Of a DNA stretch of 64,000 nt, positions 55,279 through 64,000 are shown piece by piece. Where the stretch lies: the NCBI RefSeq assembly GCF_009937955.1, contig NZ_AP018439.1, forward strand, positions 1,302,001 to 1,366,000, read 5' to 3'. Source of the DNA: Undibacterium sp. KW1. GTDB lineage: Bacteria > Pseudomonadota > Gammaproteobacteria > Burkholderiales > Burkholderiaceae_D. Every line of letters begins with the position of its first letter. Position 1 is the stretch's first letter. The position numbers and the translations under genes were made by a program. Under the pieces are notes generated by a model. It was not told the DNA's origin. It saw only the letters and a program-made list of their open reading frames with translations, and ran no database searches.

Positions 55279-55506
55279 GCTTATGGCTCCGCGCGGATCA
55301 ACCAGACGAGCTGCCAGATCAGGCAGATGCACTGGTGCCGCAAAAAAGTTAGTTAAATAGTGGTGTTGTCATGCAAATAAAACTGTCTTTGATCACGGGT
55401 TGGTGTAATCAAAAACGCAGGGCGGTGATTGTGTCACGCGTGCGAAGTATAGGGGAATAGGATGTGAAACTCAATCTTGCCAGCCAGCTACAAGCAGGGT
55501 CTTTAC

Positions 55507-56121
55507 TCATGCTGCAACGCTGATTTGCGTCAGATCAAGCAACTCTTTCATAAAACGTTCCTGGGTTTTCAGGCAAAAACCAGCGGAATAGGGGTTCATG
55601 AAGCCATGTTTGCTGCCCTTGACCAGTTCTGCATCCTGATTGCGCCGTCGCAAGTCGGCCACCAGTTCTGCTGGTTCAAAGGCTGCTTCCTGCTCGGCAA
55701 AAATCAGGCGCATCGGGCAAACAGGTTTTACCTCGCGATGATCGCGTATGCGCGAGCCATAAAACAGCACGGCTTGCTGCATGCCGGCCATGGCCGGCAT
55801 GGCGCTATTGAGCCAGAGTGCACTGGCTCCGGCGCTAAAGCCTATCGCATAACGCAGGCTGGATTGATGCTCTTCTATGATACGGGCCAGGTTTTCGGCA
55901 TAGGCAGCAACGCCGCCTTCGGCAATAAATGCGTGATAAGCCAGTGTTTCTGCCGGGTATTGTGTTTTCTCGCCACTAAAAGGCGAAACGGTCAGGCAGG
56001 GCAGGGGAAATTGCCGGGCAAAACTGGCAACCGCTGGCGTATTGCCAAAAACATCAGTAACAATCAGTAAGACGGGCGGTGAAGCTGGTGCAGGCGCTTG
56101 AACAGAAACAATAACAGACAC
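55507..56121 (-). CDS. Dienelactone-hydrolase-like alpha/beta hydrolase
   Basis: A 204-residue cytoplasmic hydrolase. The nucleophile elbow is GFSAGA, the acid segment near IFAEQEAAFEP and the histidine in SKHGFMNP, as in dienelactone hydrolase-like proteins, with Ser in place of the classic Cys. It lies upstream of the dehydrogenase gene on the same strand, 228 bases away. A 22-base palindrome (55780-55801) within the coding sequence covers the NSAMPAMAG part. Substrate unknown. Confidence 0.85.
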   Translation of the reverse strand: MSVIVSVQAPAPASPPVLLIVTDVFGNTPAVASFARQFPLPCLTVSPFSGEKTQYPAETLAYHAFIAEGGVAAYAENLARIIEEHQSSLRYAIGFSAGASALWLNSAMPAMAGMQQAVLFYGSRIRDHREVKPVCPMRLIFAEQEAAFEPAELVADLRRRNQDAELVKGSKHGFMNPYSAGFCLKTQERFMKELLDLTQISVAA

Positions 56122-56251
56122 AATGAGAGCTTGATAGATACGCAGGAGGCGGGAGCCTACCGGACTTGTGATCGAAATGCAAGAAATTCACCCATAAGTA
56201 AGCGACAAAGGGGGAGTGTTGCTAGCTGGTAATGTCGCTGGAAATGCATGA

Positions 56252-56279
56252 TTGACACTTGCCTGCATGCTCATAGATA
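56252..56279 (+). promoter_or_regulatory. Possible promoter of the RND efflux operon
   Basis: TTGACA (56252-56257), 16-base spacer and TAGATA (56274-56279). The start of transcription would be about 70 bases before the ATG at 56357. The -10 is only fair. Confidence 0.45.
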
Positions 56280-56356
56280 CTTGGCAAGAGTTGGAACTTT
56301 TTGTTACAAATCAGCTTCTTAGCGAAACATTTATTATAAATATACGGAGAACCACC

Positions 56357-57616
56357 ATGTTGCGACCCAGTCTGATTTTTCTTTCTCTTGCCCTGGCATT
56401 GACGGCATGCAGCAAGGGAGGAAAAGATGGCAAGGACTCGGACCAGGCCAAGGCCAGTGCCAGTGCAGGTACTAGCGCGGCAAGCGCAAAGTCTGCCAGC
56501 GCCAAGATACCAGACAGTCCCTTGCTGGTTACTGAAGAAGACTTGCAGACCATACAAAATAGTGCGCTCTCATCCGGGCCCGTGATTACCGGCTCGATTC
56601 AGCCAGAACGCAAGGCAGACCTGCGCTCGGAATTATCTACAGTCGTTTTACAGGTGCTTAAAGAAAATGGCGAGACTGTAAAGCGTGGTGACTTGCTGGT
56701 GCGTCTTGATGATACTTCGATACGCGACAGCCTTAATTCAGCTGAAGAAGCCGCCAGGGCATCGGCGCAGACACTGGAGCAGGCTGAGCGCCAGTTTCAG
56801 CGCCTGAAGACCTTGCGTGCCTCCGGCATGACCTCGACCCAGCAACTGGAAGATGCAGAAATACGCCGTAACAATGCCCAGAGTGACCTGGTAGCCGCCA
56901 AGGCGCGTGCAGTGCAGGCGCGCCAGCAAATGCAGCGTACGGAAGTGCGCGCACCCTTTGATGGTGTCGTCAGCGAGCGTAAGGTCTCGGCAGGTGATAC
57001 CGCCCAGATAGGCAAGGAACTGGTCAAGGTCATCGACCCGACCAGCATGCGCTTTGAAGGCTTGCTGTCTGCCGACAAGGTGAACAATGTCAAGATAGGC
57101 CAGGCAGTCAGTTTCCGTGTCAATGGTTATGGCGACCAGCAATTTGCTGGCAAGGTCAAGCGTGTCGATATGGCCGCGAATGCCACTACCAGACAGGTAG
57201 AAGTGCTGGTGGCTTTTGCCGACGCAACACCACCAAAGGTGTCTGGCCTGTATGCTGAAGGCCGCATAGAAACAGGTTCGACCCAGACCCTGATGATCAA
57301 GAGCACAGCCTTGATACGTGATGGCGACAAGGCCTATGCCTGGCGCATCAAGGACGGCATCGTGAAAAAAGTCAGTATCGTGATCGGTGAACGCGATCCC
57401 CGCCGTGGCGACTTTGAAATACGCAGCGGCCTGGTGGATGGCGACAAGGTCATACGCAATCCGATTTCTACTCTTGTGGATGGGCAAAAGGTAAAAATGG
57501 TTGCTACTGCAGGTGCGAATTTGCCTGCGGCTCCGGCCAGTTCAGTCTCTGCATCTTCTGTGTCAGCATCAACAGCGGCATCGTCCCCTGCAACTGCCAG
57601 TCCTAAAGGGAAATAA
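56357..57616 (+). CDS. RND efflux periplasmic adaptor (MFP) lipoprotein
   Basis: Adaptor between the inner-membrane RND pump and an outer-membrane channel, 419 residues. CGGAG precedes the ATG at 56357 by eight bases. A lipobox LTA-C follows the signal sequence. The order is the two half-lipoyl segments (RADLRSELSTVVLQVLKENGETVKRGDLLVRLDD and QRTEVRAPFDGVVSERKVSAGD), the coiled-coil hairpin between them (about 120-185), then the beta-barrel and membrane-proximal parts and a Ser/Ala-rich C-terminal tail. The pump gene begins three bases after its stop. No outer-membrane factor or regulator gene is adjacent. Confidence 0.93.
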   Translation: MLRPSLIFLSLALALTACSKGGKDGKDSDQAKASASAGTSAASAKSASAKIPDSPLLVTEEDLQTIQNSALSSGPVITGSIQPERKADLRSELSTVVLQVLKENGETVKRGDLLVRLDDTSIRDSLNSAEEAARASAQTLEQAERQFQRLKTLRASGMTSTQQLEDAEIRRNNAQSDLVAAKARAVQARQQMQRTEVRAPFDGVVSERKVSAGDTAQIGKELVKVIDPTSMRFEGLLSADKVNNVKIGQAVSFRVNGYGDQQFAGKVKRVDMAANATTRQVEVLVAFADATPPKVSGLYAEGRIETGSTQTLMIKSTALIRDGDKAYAWRIKDGIVKKVSIVIGERDPRRGDFEIRSGLVDGDKVIRNPISTLVDGQKVKMVATAGANLPAAPASSVSASSVSASTAASSPATASPKGK

Positions 57617-57618
57617 TC

Positions 57619-60600
57619 ATGTTCCTTTCTGATTTCAGTATTAAACGGCCGATTGCGATGATCGTCATCATCATCGCTCTCATGTGCATGGGCCTGCTGG
57701 CACTAAAAAAACTCAAGGTTAACCAGATACCGGATGTCGAGGAACCGGTACTGGTGGTCAGCATCCCCTATCCAGGTGCATCTCCAGAAACGGTAGAACG
57801 CGAAATTATCAACCGACTGGAAAAATCGCTGCAAAGTATTACCGGCGTATATCAGGTACGTTCGACTGCGTTTGAAGGGCGTGCACAAATTGTAATCGTT
57901 TTTAACTTCAATAAAAATCTCATTGAAGCCTCGGACGAGGTGCGCAATGCGATAGCATCGGTGCGCTATAAACTGCCTACGGAAATGCGCGAGCCCATAC
58001 TGGAGCGCAGCGATCCATCGGCACAACCCATCATGCAGATGGCGCTGTCGTCCAGTACGCTCAGTCATGCCGAGATTTCGCGGCTGGCAGAAGATGAGTT
58101 ATCCGATAAGTTCCGTGGCATAGATGGGGTTGCTACGGTCAGCGTGAATGGTTCTTTACGGCGCGAGTTGACTGTACTGCTGCATGCGCAAAAACTGCGT
58201 GAATACAATGTCTCTGTCGGTGAAGTGGTCACTGCCTTACGCAATCAAAATACCACGGCACCTGTGGGTAAAGTGCGCGGCAAGCTGGATGAACAAAGCA
58301 TACGCCTGATAGGGCGCATAGAATCACCGGCAGAATTCCAGAACATCGTCATCAAGCGCCGTGGCACTGATTTGGTCAGGCTCGCGCAAGTGGCTGAGAT
58401 TGCTGACAGCTTTGCCGAGATAGGTGGCTTCAGTGTGCGCAATGGTAACCCCAATGTCGGTATCTCGGTCACCCGTTCGCGTGATGCCAGTACTGTGACA
58501 GTTGCCAACAAAGTGCGGGACTTGATAGAAGAAATCAACAAGACTTTGCCAAAGGGCAGTAAGCTGGAAGTCACGCAAGATGGTGGCAAGGATGCGCAAT
58601 CCAGCCTGAACAACGTCATTGAATCCCTGATGTTTGGTGCGGTGCTGACGATCTTTGTCGTGTATGTGTTCCTCAATTCCTGGCGCTCTACCCTGATCAC
58701 GGCGATGAGTTTGCCAACTTCTGTGATTGCGGCTTTCATCGCAGTCTGGTTATGTGGCTTTACCCTGAACTTCATGACCTTGCTCGGCTTGTCGCTGGCA
58801 ATTGGTGTGCTGATTGATGATGCAATTGTGGTGCGCGAAAACATCGTGCGGCATATGGAAATGGGTTCAGACCGCCGTACTGCTGCCAGCAATGGCACCA
58901 AGGAGATAGGCCTGGCGGTGGCTGCCACCACTTTCTCTATCATTGCCGTGTTTATTCCTGTGGCTTTCATGCCCGGTGTTTCTGGTGAATGGTTCAGGCC
59001 GTTTGCGTTGACCGTTGCCAGTTCCGTGCTGGTCAGTCTGTTTATTTCATTTACGCTGGACCCGATGTTGTCTGCTTATTGGGGCGACCCGGTCGGACAT
59101 CACCTGGAACCCAAGCGCGGCATTAGCCGGATATTGGCCAAATTCAATACCTGGTTTGACCATCAGGCTGACCGTTATGGCAATGTGATTGCCTGGGCCC
59201 TGCATCACCGTGTCTGGATGGCCTTGATCGCTGGCCTCAGTTTTATAGGGGCAATCGCCTTGCATGCAAGTATGGGGGGCACCAGTTTCCTGCCTGTGTC
59301 TGACAATGGCACCCTGGTGATTGATGTGCGTACTCCTTCCAGTGCCAGTCTTGACTATGGCCGCATGAAGGTGGAAAAAGCTGCCGAGCTTGCCCGTACC
59401 ATCAAAGAAACCAAGGCAACCAACAGTGTTATCAATGCCGGTGGTGGCCGTGTCTATGTTGATATCGGCAAGAGTACGGAGCGCAAGCGCTCGGCCAGTG
59501 AAGTTGGGGTTGAGTTGCGCAAGCTGGTGGCAACCATTATCGGTGCAGAATATGTGGTGCAGGATGATCTGAGTAATGGTGCCAGAAAACCGGTGCAAAT
59601 CCGGTTCTCTGGCCCAGACTCAAGAAAACTCACTGAGATTGCCACCGACTTCATGGGGCAGCTCAGCAAGGTGCCAGGCGCAGTGGATGTAGGCTTGTCT
59701 GAGCAAGATCCTAAAGATGAATTGCAGATAGAGCTGGATCGCGGCCTGGCAAATTCCCTCGGCATCTCAGTCAATGACGCAGCCCAGGCTTTGCGCGTGG
59801 CGTTTGCCGGTGTCGAGATTGGTGATTGGGTTGATCCTACCGGTGAGGCGCGTGACGTGGCGGTGCGTCTGCACCCGGACGACAGGATCAGTGCAGAAAA
59901 TATAGAGCGCCTGCCTATCGCCGTGGCTGGTAGCGACAAGATGGTACCACTGGAGCAAATCGCCAAAATCACCATGGGCAAGGGCCCAGCCAAGATCCAG
60001 CATACTGATGGCAAACGCATGATAGAAGTATCTGCCAATGCACAGGGCAAGTCTTCTGGTGAAGTCACAACCGAGGCTTTGAAGATCGCCAGGGCCATGA
60101 ACTTCCCCACTGGTTTTGGTATAGAACTTGGCGGTGCAGCACGTTCGCAAAAAGAACTGTTCACTGAAATGACCATTGCTCTGGTTGCTGGCATAGGCTT
60201 GATGTACTTGATACTGGTCATGCAGTTCGGCTCCTTCACTGCACCTATTCCTGTCATGCTGTCCCTGCCTTTGAGTCTGATAGGTGTGGTGGTTGCCTTG
60301 TTGCTGACCAAGGGCACACTGAACCTGATGAGCTTTATCGGCATCATCATGCTCATGGGGCTGGTCGCCAAGAATGCGATTCTCTTGCTTGACTGTGCCA
60401 GGAAACGCGAAGAAGAAGGCTATGACCGTGAAGAGTCATTGATGTACGCTGGCCGCAAGCGCCTGCGTCCTATCCTGATGACCACCTTTGCGCTGATCGC
60501 CGGTATGTTGCCAGTGGCGATAGGCCTGGGTGAGGGTGGGGAGTTTTACCGCCCACTGGCGATTGCGATTATTGGCGGCACCATCACCTCCACCTTCCTG

Positions 60601-60816
60601 ACCTTGCTGGTCGTGCCGACTTTCTATGACAGTATAGAAATCAGCGTTGACCGTATGGTCGCCAAGTTCCATCGTCGTGAATCGCGCTGGAATACTTTCT
60701 TTGCCTTCATCATGACATTTGTTGAAGCCCTGCTGACACTTGTTATGTTGCGTTTTATCTTCCGCCTGCCATTCAGGTTGTGGCGTAAGGTCAGCGGCAA
60801 ACCTGCGCTGACCTGA
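57619..60816 (+). CDS. RND-family multidrug efflux permease (HAE1-like)
   Basis: Proton-driven inner-membrane exporter, 1065 residues. It starts FLSDFSIKRPIAMIVIIIALM, the usual RND N-terminus, then has the porter domain, the transmembrane relay segment LAIGVLIDDAIVVREN with two Asp, the second porter half and GLVAKNAILLLD with the relay Lys. About twelve membrane segments are visible. The C-terminal 55 residues extend beyond the last expected helix with extra hydrophobic sequence (FFAFIMTFVEALLTLVMLRFIF), an unusual addition. It is co-transcribed with the adaptor. Confidence 0.95.
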   Translation: MFLSDFSIKRPIAMIVIIIALMCMGLLALKKLKVNQIPDVEEPVLVVSIPYPGASPETVEREIINRLEKSLQSITGVYQVRSTAFEGRAQIVIVFNFNKNLIEASDEVRNAIASVRYKLPTEMREPILERSDPSAQPIMQMALSSSTLSHAEISRLAEDELSDKFRGIDGVATVSVNGSLRRELTVLLHAQKLREYNVSVGEVVTALRNQNTTAPVGKVRGKLDEQSIRLIGRIESPAEFQNIVIKRRGTDLVRLAQVAEIADSFAEIGGFSVRNGNPNVGISVTRSRDASTVTVANKVRDLIEEINKTLPKGSKLEVTQDGGKDAQSSLNNVIESLMFGAVLTIFVVYVFLNSWRSTLITAMSLPTSVIAAFIAVWLCGFTLNFMTLLGLSLAIGVLIDDAIVVRENIVRHMEMGSDRRTAASNGTKEIGLAVAATTFSIIAVFIPVAFMPGVSGEWFRPFALTVASSVLVSLFISFTLDPMLSAYWGDPVGHHLEPKRGISRILAKFNTWFDHQADRYGNVIAWALHHRVWMALIAGLSFIGAIALHASMGGTSFLPVSDNGTLVIDVRTPSSASLDYGRMKVEKAAELARTIKETKATNSVINAGGGRVYVDIGKSTERKRSASEVGVELRKLVATIIGAEYVVQDDLSNGARKPVQIRFSGPDSRKLTEIATDFMGQLSKVPGAVDVGLSEQDPKDELQIELDRGLANSLGISVNDAAQALRVAFAGVEIGDWVDPTGEARDVAVRLHPDDRISAENIERLPIAVAGSDKMVPLEQIAKITMGKGPAKIQHTDGKRMIEVSANAQGKSSGEVTTEALKIARAMNFPTGFGIELGGAARSQKELFTEMTIALVAGIGLMYLILVMQFGSFTAPIPVMLSLPLSLIGVVVALLLTKGTLNLMSFIGIIMLMGLVAKNAILLLDCARKREEEGYDREESLMYAGRKRLRPILMTTFALIAGMLPVAIGLGEGGEFYRPLAIAIIGGTITSTFLTLLVVPTFYDSIEISVDRMVAKFHRRESRWNTFFAFIMTFVEALLTLVMLRFIFRLPFRLWRKVSGKPALT

Positions 60817-61317
60817 TGACATGAATGCCCACTTCATAAGTGGGCATTTTCATTTTTGCGCCACGGTATGTGGAGAAAAGGTGGCGAAAAGACAGAGCAA
60901 AAGCGGAGAAATTGTGACGCATATGGAGAGTATGTGAAAAATTATTTTGTCTGAATTTTACTCATAACCGTATCGTCATCAACTCATGAGTTTTTTATTT
61001 TTGCGGTGCACAAACCTAGCATCCATGCGGCTTGCAGCCTGGTTGCTGGTTTGAGTGATACAGCATTACGGTAGCTCTCTGACATCATTTCTCCTTGTAT
61101 GTAGGGACAAGCTTCAAACCATAGCTTTTCTCTATCAAACGCGGGCGTTTTCAGGCTTGACTACCCCTGCACAAATCTGGATACTTCGCCCACTGTTTTT
61201 CCAGATATATCCATCTTATATGCTGGCAAACTTATCCATGATCCCAAAAGGCAAGCCTGTCTTTACAAAAGGCAGTTTGCCAAGGCTGTGAAAAAAACAA
61301 TTGAACAGGAGAGACGA
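60817..61317. other. 501-base intergenic region with one terminator
   Basis: Between the efflux and POT transporter genes. After the terminator at 60824-60852 there is a short palindrome AACTCATGAGTT (60981-60992) followed by a T-rich stretch. Open frames in this region (for example 61055-61291) lack ribosome sites and family resemblance, so I do not call them genes. AGGAG shortly before 61318 is the ribosome site of the next gene. The promoter of the POT gene should lie here, but I could not fix it. Confidence 0.55.
60824..60852. terminator. Rho-independent terminator of the RND operon
   Basis: Stem AATGCCCACTT and AAGTGGGCATT around a three-base loop, followed by TTTCATTTTT. Confidence 0.88.
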
Positions 61318-62934
61318 ATGACTCAATCCGTGGCTATGGATGGCGCCGACAAAGCGCGCATGCCTAAGCAAATACCCTATATCATCGCCAACGAGGGCTG
61401 CGAACGTTTCAGCTTTTATGGCATGCGCAATATTCTGGTCACCTTCCTGACTACCAGCTTGCTGCTGTCCATGCCTGAAGAAATGCGCAAGGACATGGCG
61501 AAAGAAGTGTTCCATACTTTCGTCATCGGTGTGTATTTCTTCCCCTTACTTGGTGGTTGGCTGGCTGACCGATATTTTGGTAAATACAATACGGTGTTCT
61601 GGCTCAGCCTTGTGTATTGCTGCGGCCATGCATGCCTGGCTATTTTTGAAGATAGCCGCAACGGTTTTTATACTGGACTATTCCTGATTGCCTTGGGGTC
61701 GGGTGGGATCAAACCGCTGGTAACATCTTTTGTTGGCGATCAGTTTGATCAGACCAACCGTTCGCTGGCGCAAAAAGTGTTTGATGGTTTTTACTGGATC
61801 ATCAATTTTGGCTCTTTCTTTGCATCTCTGTTGATGCCTTATTTCCTTAAAAAATTCAGCCCCACTACTACCTTTGACATTTTCGGCGTACTGAAGTTTA
61901 CTTTGACTGGCCCCAGTATTGCCTTTGGTATCCCCGGCGTGCTGATGCTGATTGCGACTGTCGTTTTCTGGACAGGCCGCACCAAATATGTCCATGTACC
62001 ACCAGCACCACGTGATCCACATTCCTTTCTGAATGTAGTCCGTACCGCATTGACTACTAATGCACCTGGTCAGGCTAAAACAGGTTATTTCATCGCAGTC
62101 GCAGGCGTGTTGCTCGCGATAGGCTCCATGTTCCTGATTCCTAAAGTCGGTATTGTCGCGGCGCTGTGCCTGGCGCTGGTGTTGGTAATGGGCTTTGGTG
62201 GCATGGGTACCTGGATGCAACTGGAACGTGCCCGTGGCATTCATCCTGATGTGGCGGTGGATGGTGTCCGTTCGGTATTGCGCATCCTGGTGGTATTTGC
62301 TCTGGTAACACCGTTCTGGTCCTTGTTTGATCAAAAGGCATCGACCTGGGTCTTGCAGGCTGATCAGATGACCAAGCCCTCATGGTTTGCATCTTCACAA
62401 ATGCAGGCTTTGAACCCTATGCTGGTGATGTTGCTGATTCCTTTCAATAACCTGGTCCTGTACCCATTCTTGAAACGTAAAGGCGTGGAGCTGACTGCCC
62501 TGCGCCGCATGGGTACTGGTATCGCATTCTCTGGCTTGGCCTGGATCGTGGTCGGTTTCATGCAAGTAGCCATTGATGGCGGCAATGCGCTGACCATCAC
62601 ATGGCAAATCTTGCCGTATGCTTTGCTGACGTTTGGTGAAGTGCTGGTCTCCACTACAGGCCTTGAATTTGCCTACAGCCAGGCTCCTTTGGCGATGAAG
62701 GGCGTGATCATGAGTTTTTGGAATCTGTCGGTAACGATTGGTAACCTGTGGGTCTTGCTGGCCAATTCCAGCGTCAAGAGTGAGGCAGTCACTGAGCAAA
62801 TCAAATCAACTGGCATGAGCGTCACGGCTTTCCAGATGTTCTTCTTTGCCGGTTTTGCCTTACTGGCAGCCTTCTTGTTTGCCTTGTATGCACGCGGCTA
62901 TACGATGCAAAACAATTACCGTCAGGCGAAATAA
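61318..62934 (+). CDS. POT/PTR-family peptide:proton symporter
   Basis: Inner-membrane di- and tripeptide transporter of the major facilitator superfamily, 538 residues. AGGAG six bases before the ATG at 61318 picks this start over the in-frame GTG at 61288. The proton-coupling motif ExxERFxFYG appears as NEGCERFSFYG at the end of helix 1, and the next family signature FSYFYWxxNxG appears as KVFDGFYWIINFGSFFA. Fourteen hydrophobic segments can be counted. Together with the peptide-binding protein and dipeptidase at the left edge it adds to peptide scavenging capacity. Confidence 0.94.
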   Translation: MTQSVAMDGADKARMPKQIPYIIANEGCERFSFYGMRNILVTFLTTSLLLSMPEEMRKDMAKEVFHTFVIGVYFFPLLGGWLADRYFGKYNTVFWLSLVYCCGHACLAIFEDSRNGFYTGLFLIALGSGGIKPLVTSFVGDQFDQTNRSLAQKVFDGFYWIINFGSFFASLLMPYFLKKFSPTTTFDIFGVLKFTLTGPSIAFGIPGVLMLIATVVFWTGRTKYVHVPPAPRDPHSFLNVVRTALTTNAPGQAKTGYFIAVAGVLLAIGSMFLIPKVGIVAALCLALVLVMGFGGMGTWMQLERARGIHPDVAVDGVRSVLRILVVFALVTPFWSLFDQKASTWVLQADQMTKPSWFASSQMQALNPMLVMLLIPFNNLVLYPFLKRKGVELTALRRMGTGIAFSGLAWIVVGFMQVAIDGGNALTITWQILPYALLTFGEVLVSTTGLEFAYSQAPLAMKGVIMSFWNLSVTIGNLWVLLANSSVKSEAVTEQIKSTGMSVTAFQMFFFAGFALLAAFLFALYARGYTMQNNYRQAK

Positions 62935-62951
62935 ACTGAGTGCATGATATT

Positions 62952-62988
62952 AAAAAACCGCATGATTTTATTCATGCGGTTTTTTTTC
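62952..62988. terminator. Bidirectional rho-independent terminator
   Basis: Stem AAAAAACCGCATG and CATGCGGTTTTTT around an eight-base loop, between two convergent genes; T-runs on both strands. Confidence 0.9.
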
Positions 62989-63013
62989 GTCCTGCCATTT
63001 AGCGGGATTGGAA

Positions 63014-64000
63014 TCAGCGCAATATCTCTGTCAGTACCCGTCCTTCAGAACCAGAAGGTGGGCGCACTCTTAACAGGTGCGCCAATGTTGGTGCAATATC
63101 CATGACTTCTGCATACTGACCATAAGAACCTGCTTTGAAAGGCTTGCCCATCAGTATCAATGGCACATTGGTGTCGTAGATATAAGGTGAGCCATGCGAT
63201 GTGCCATGTGCCTCGCTGGCAAAATACCAGTAAGGTTTGGTGACGACCATGACATCGCCTGAACGCTGTTTATTCCAGGCCCGTTGTAGCAGTGTGCCTA
63301 TGCGGGTGCGTGGCAGATTACCGTTTTCAAACTGAGTGCGGGTAAAGCTGTCAGCAATACCTGGTACGCCCTGCAGGAACCTGGCTGCTGCCAGTTCCAC
63401 CTCTTCACGCTTGAGGTTTTTTTGCTCCATGAGTTTGTAGTCAAGCAGGAAATGAGGATTCGACCATTTGCGTACCAGATCCTTTTGCCCAAATTTTTCT
63501 GCCAGGTACAGATTCAGATCTGCCGTTATCTTCTTGCTATCCAGGCGCTGTGCATCACGTTTGATGGATTGAGCAAATTCAGGCACGTTCGGGAAGCCGT
63601 GATCTGCGGTCAGCACGACCATGGTGTTTTCCAGGCCAATGCGCTTGTCCAGATAAGTAAAGAAAGCGGCCAGCATCCTGTCCAGTCTTTGCAGATGGTC
63701 ATGCGACATGCGGCTTTCAGGGCCAAAGCTGTGATTCACATAATCATGGCTGGACAGGCTGACACCGAGTACGTCCGGCACACCGGTCGGATTTTGCCCC
63801 AGCTTTTCACCCTCTATCGCAGCACGGGCAAAGTCCAGTGTCATTTCATCGACATAAGGACCAGTGTAGAGATCCTTGTAGTATTCAGCATCAGGCTTGC
63901 CTGACTTGCTGACGTATTTGAAAGGGAAGCGCTTGTCTTTTTCTTTTTGGTTGATGACCAGCTCGTCGTCGGCATCATTTGCATAGGCTGCATCCGGCAG
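63014..64000 (-). CDS. Alkaline phosphatase superfamily protein, type I phosphodiesterase/nucleotide pyrophosphatase (5' end beyond the window)
   Basis: C-terminal 328 residues of a hydrolase of the nucleotide pyrophosphatase/phosphodiesterase branch. The frame is open all the way to the right edge. Metal-site segments are SLSSHDYVNHSFGP (Asp, His) and VVLTADHGF (Asp-His), and a later His lies in ASEAHGTSHGSPY. The N-terminal part with the catalytic Thr/Ser is outside the window. It could be a phosphodiesterase, sulfatase-like or alkaline phosphatase-type enzyme. Confidence 0.9.
   Translation of the reverse strand: MPDAAYANDADDELVINQKEKDKRFPFKYVSKSGKPDAEYYKDLYTGPYVDEMTLDFARAAIEGEKLGQNPTGVPDVLGVSLSSHDYVNHSFGPESRMSHDHLQRLDRMLAAFFTYLDKRIGLENTMVVLTADHGFPNVPEFAQSIKRDAQRLDSKKITADLNLYLAEKFGQKDLVRKWSNPHFLLDYKLMEQKNLKREEVELAAARFLQGVPGIADSFTRTQFENGNLPRTRIGTLLQRAWNKQRSGDVMVVTKPYWYFASEAHGTSHGSPYIYDTNVPLILMGKPFKAGSYGQYAEVMDIAPTLAHLLRVRPPSGSEGRVLTEILR

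Noticed and set aside
61055..61291. 78-residue open frame upstream of the POT gene
   Set aside because: No ribosome site, odd composition and it runs into the next gene's leader.

Overview
The window reads as chromosome from a betaproteobacterium of the order Burkholderiales, most likely family Oxalobacteraceae (an Undibacterium- or Janthinobacterium-like organism). This is an inference from gene content: the minus-strand block glyQ-glyS-gmhB-plsC-ygjP, the betaproteobacterial style of GlyQ, the two-partner secretion locus, and moderate GC content. I saw no rRNA, tRNA, CRISPR array, integrase, transposase or phage gene.

Region 1 (0-14 kb) is rich in cell-wall functions. It holds a peptide-type ABC substrate-binding protein, a VanX-like D-Ala-D-Ala dipeptidase, a penicillin-binding/beta-lactamase-fold serine hydrolase, a LysR regulator, MurQ (MurNAc-6-phosphate etherase), a lipoprotein L,D-transpeptidase, a lipoprotein serpin, and a minus-strand set of a NagX-like membrane protein (frameshifted), a DigH/YddW-like GHL10 glycosidase lipoprotein and a large TonB-dependent receptor. 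Together they suggest uptake, trimming and recycling of muropeptides or amino sugars, but no gene proves this alone.

Region 2 (14.4-24.4 kb) holds two small genes and a two-partner secretion operon: a FhaC/ShlB-type transporter (TpsB), a 2055-residue TpsA exoprotein and an overlapping exported FecR-domain protein. The TpsA carries 29 uninterrupted 19-residue repeats, each with two invariant cysteines (58 Cys in 551 residues). This is the most striking feature of the window.

Region 3 (24.4-36.4 kb) is housekeeping and signalling: the glyQS-gmhB-plsC-ygjP block, a PAS-GGDEF-EAL protein, a decayed aldo/keto reductase beside a LysR gene, an RNase D-like exonuclease and an exported protein of unknown function.

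Region 4 (36.4-51 kb) has an S9 peptidase, an 825-base non-coding stretch full of hairpins with a CAACAG-type hexanucleotide repeat, an AraC-type regulator with an internal amber codon, an acyltransferase, a dicarboxylate symporter, an ArsR/SRPBCC pair with a promoter suggesting a leaderless message, a racemase-fold protein, a VOC protein, a frameshifted lipoprotein gene, a polysaccharide deacetylase and a ParB-like protein of unknown role.

Region 5 (51-64 kb) has a PAS-GGDEF cyclase, a GNAT acetyltransferase, a DinB-like protein, a leucine/phenylalanine-type dehydrogenase, a dienelactone-hydrolase-like protein, a two-gene RND efflux system, a POT-family peptide transporter and the 3' part of an alkaline-phosphatase-superfamily gene that runs off the right edge.

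Four genes are broken (NagX-like, aldo/keto reductase, AraC-type, lipoprotein). The aldo/keto reductase has real deletions. The other three each need only one base change, so sequencing error has to be excluded before calling them pseudogenes. A palindromic element occurs twice (about 30.26 and 40.06 kb) with compensatory changes in its stems.
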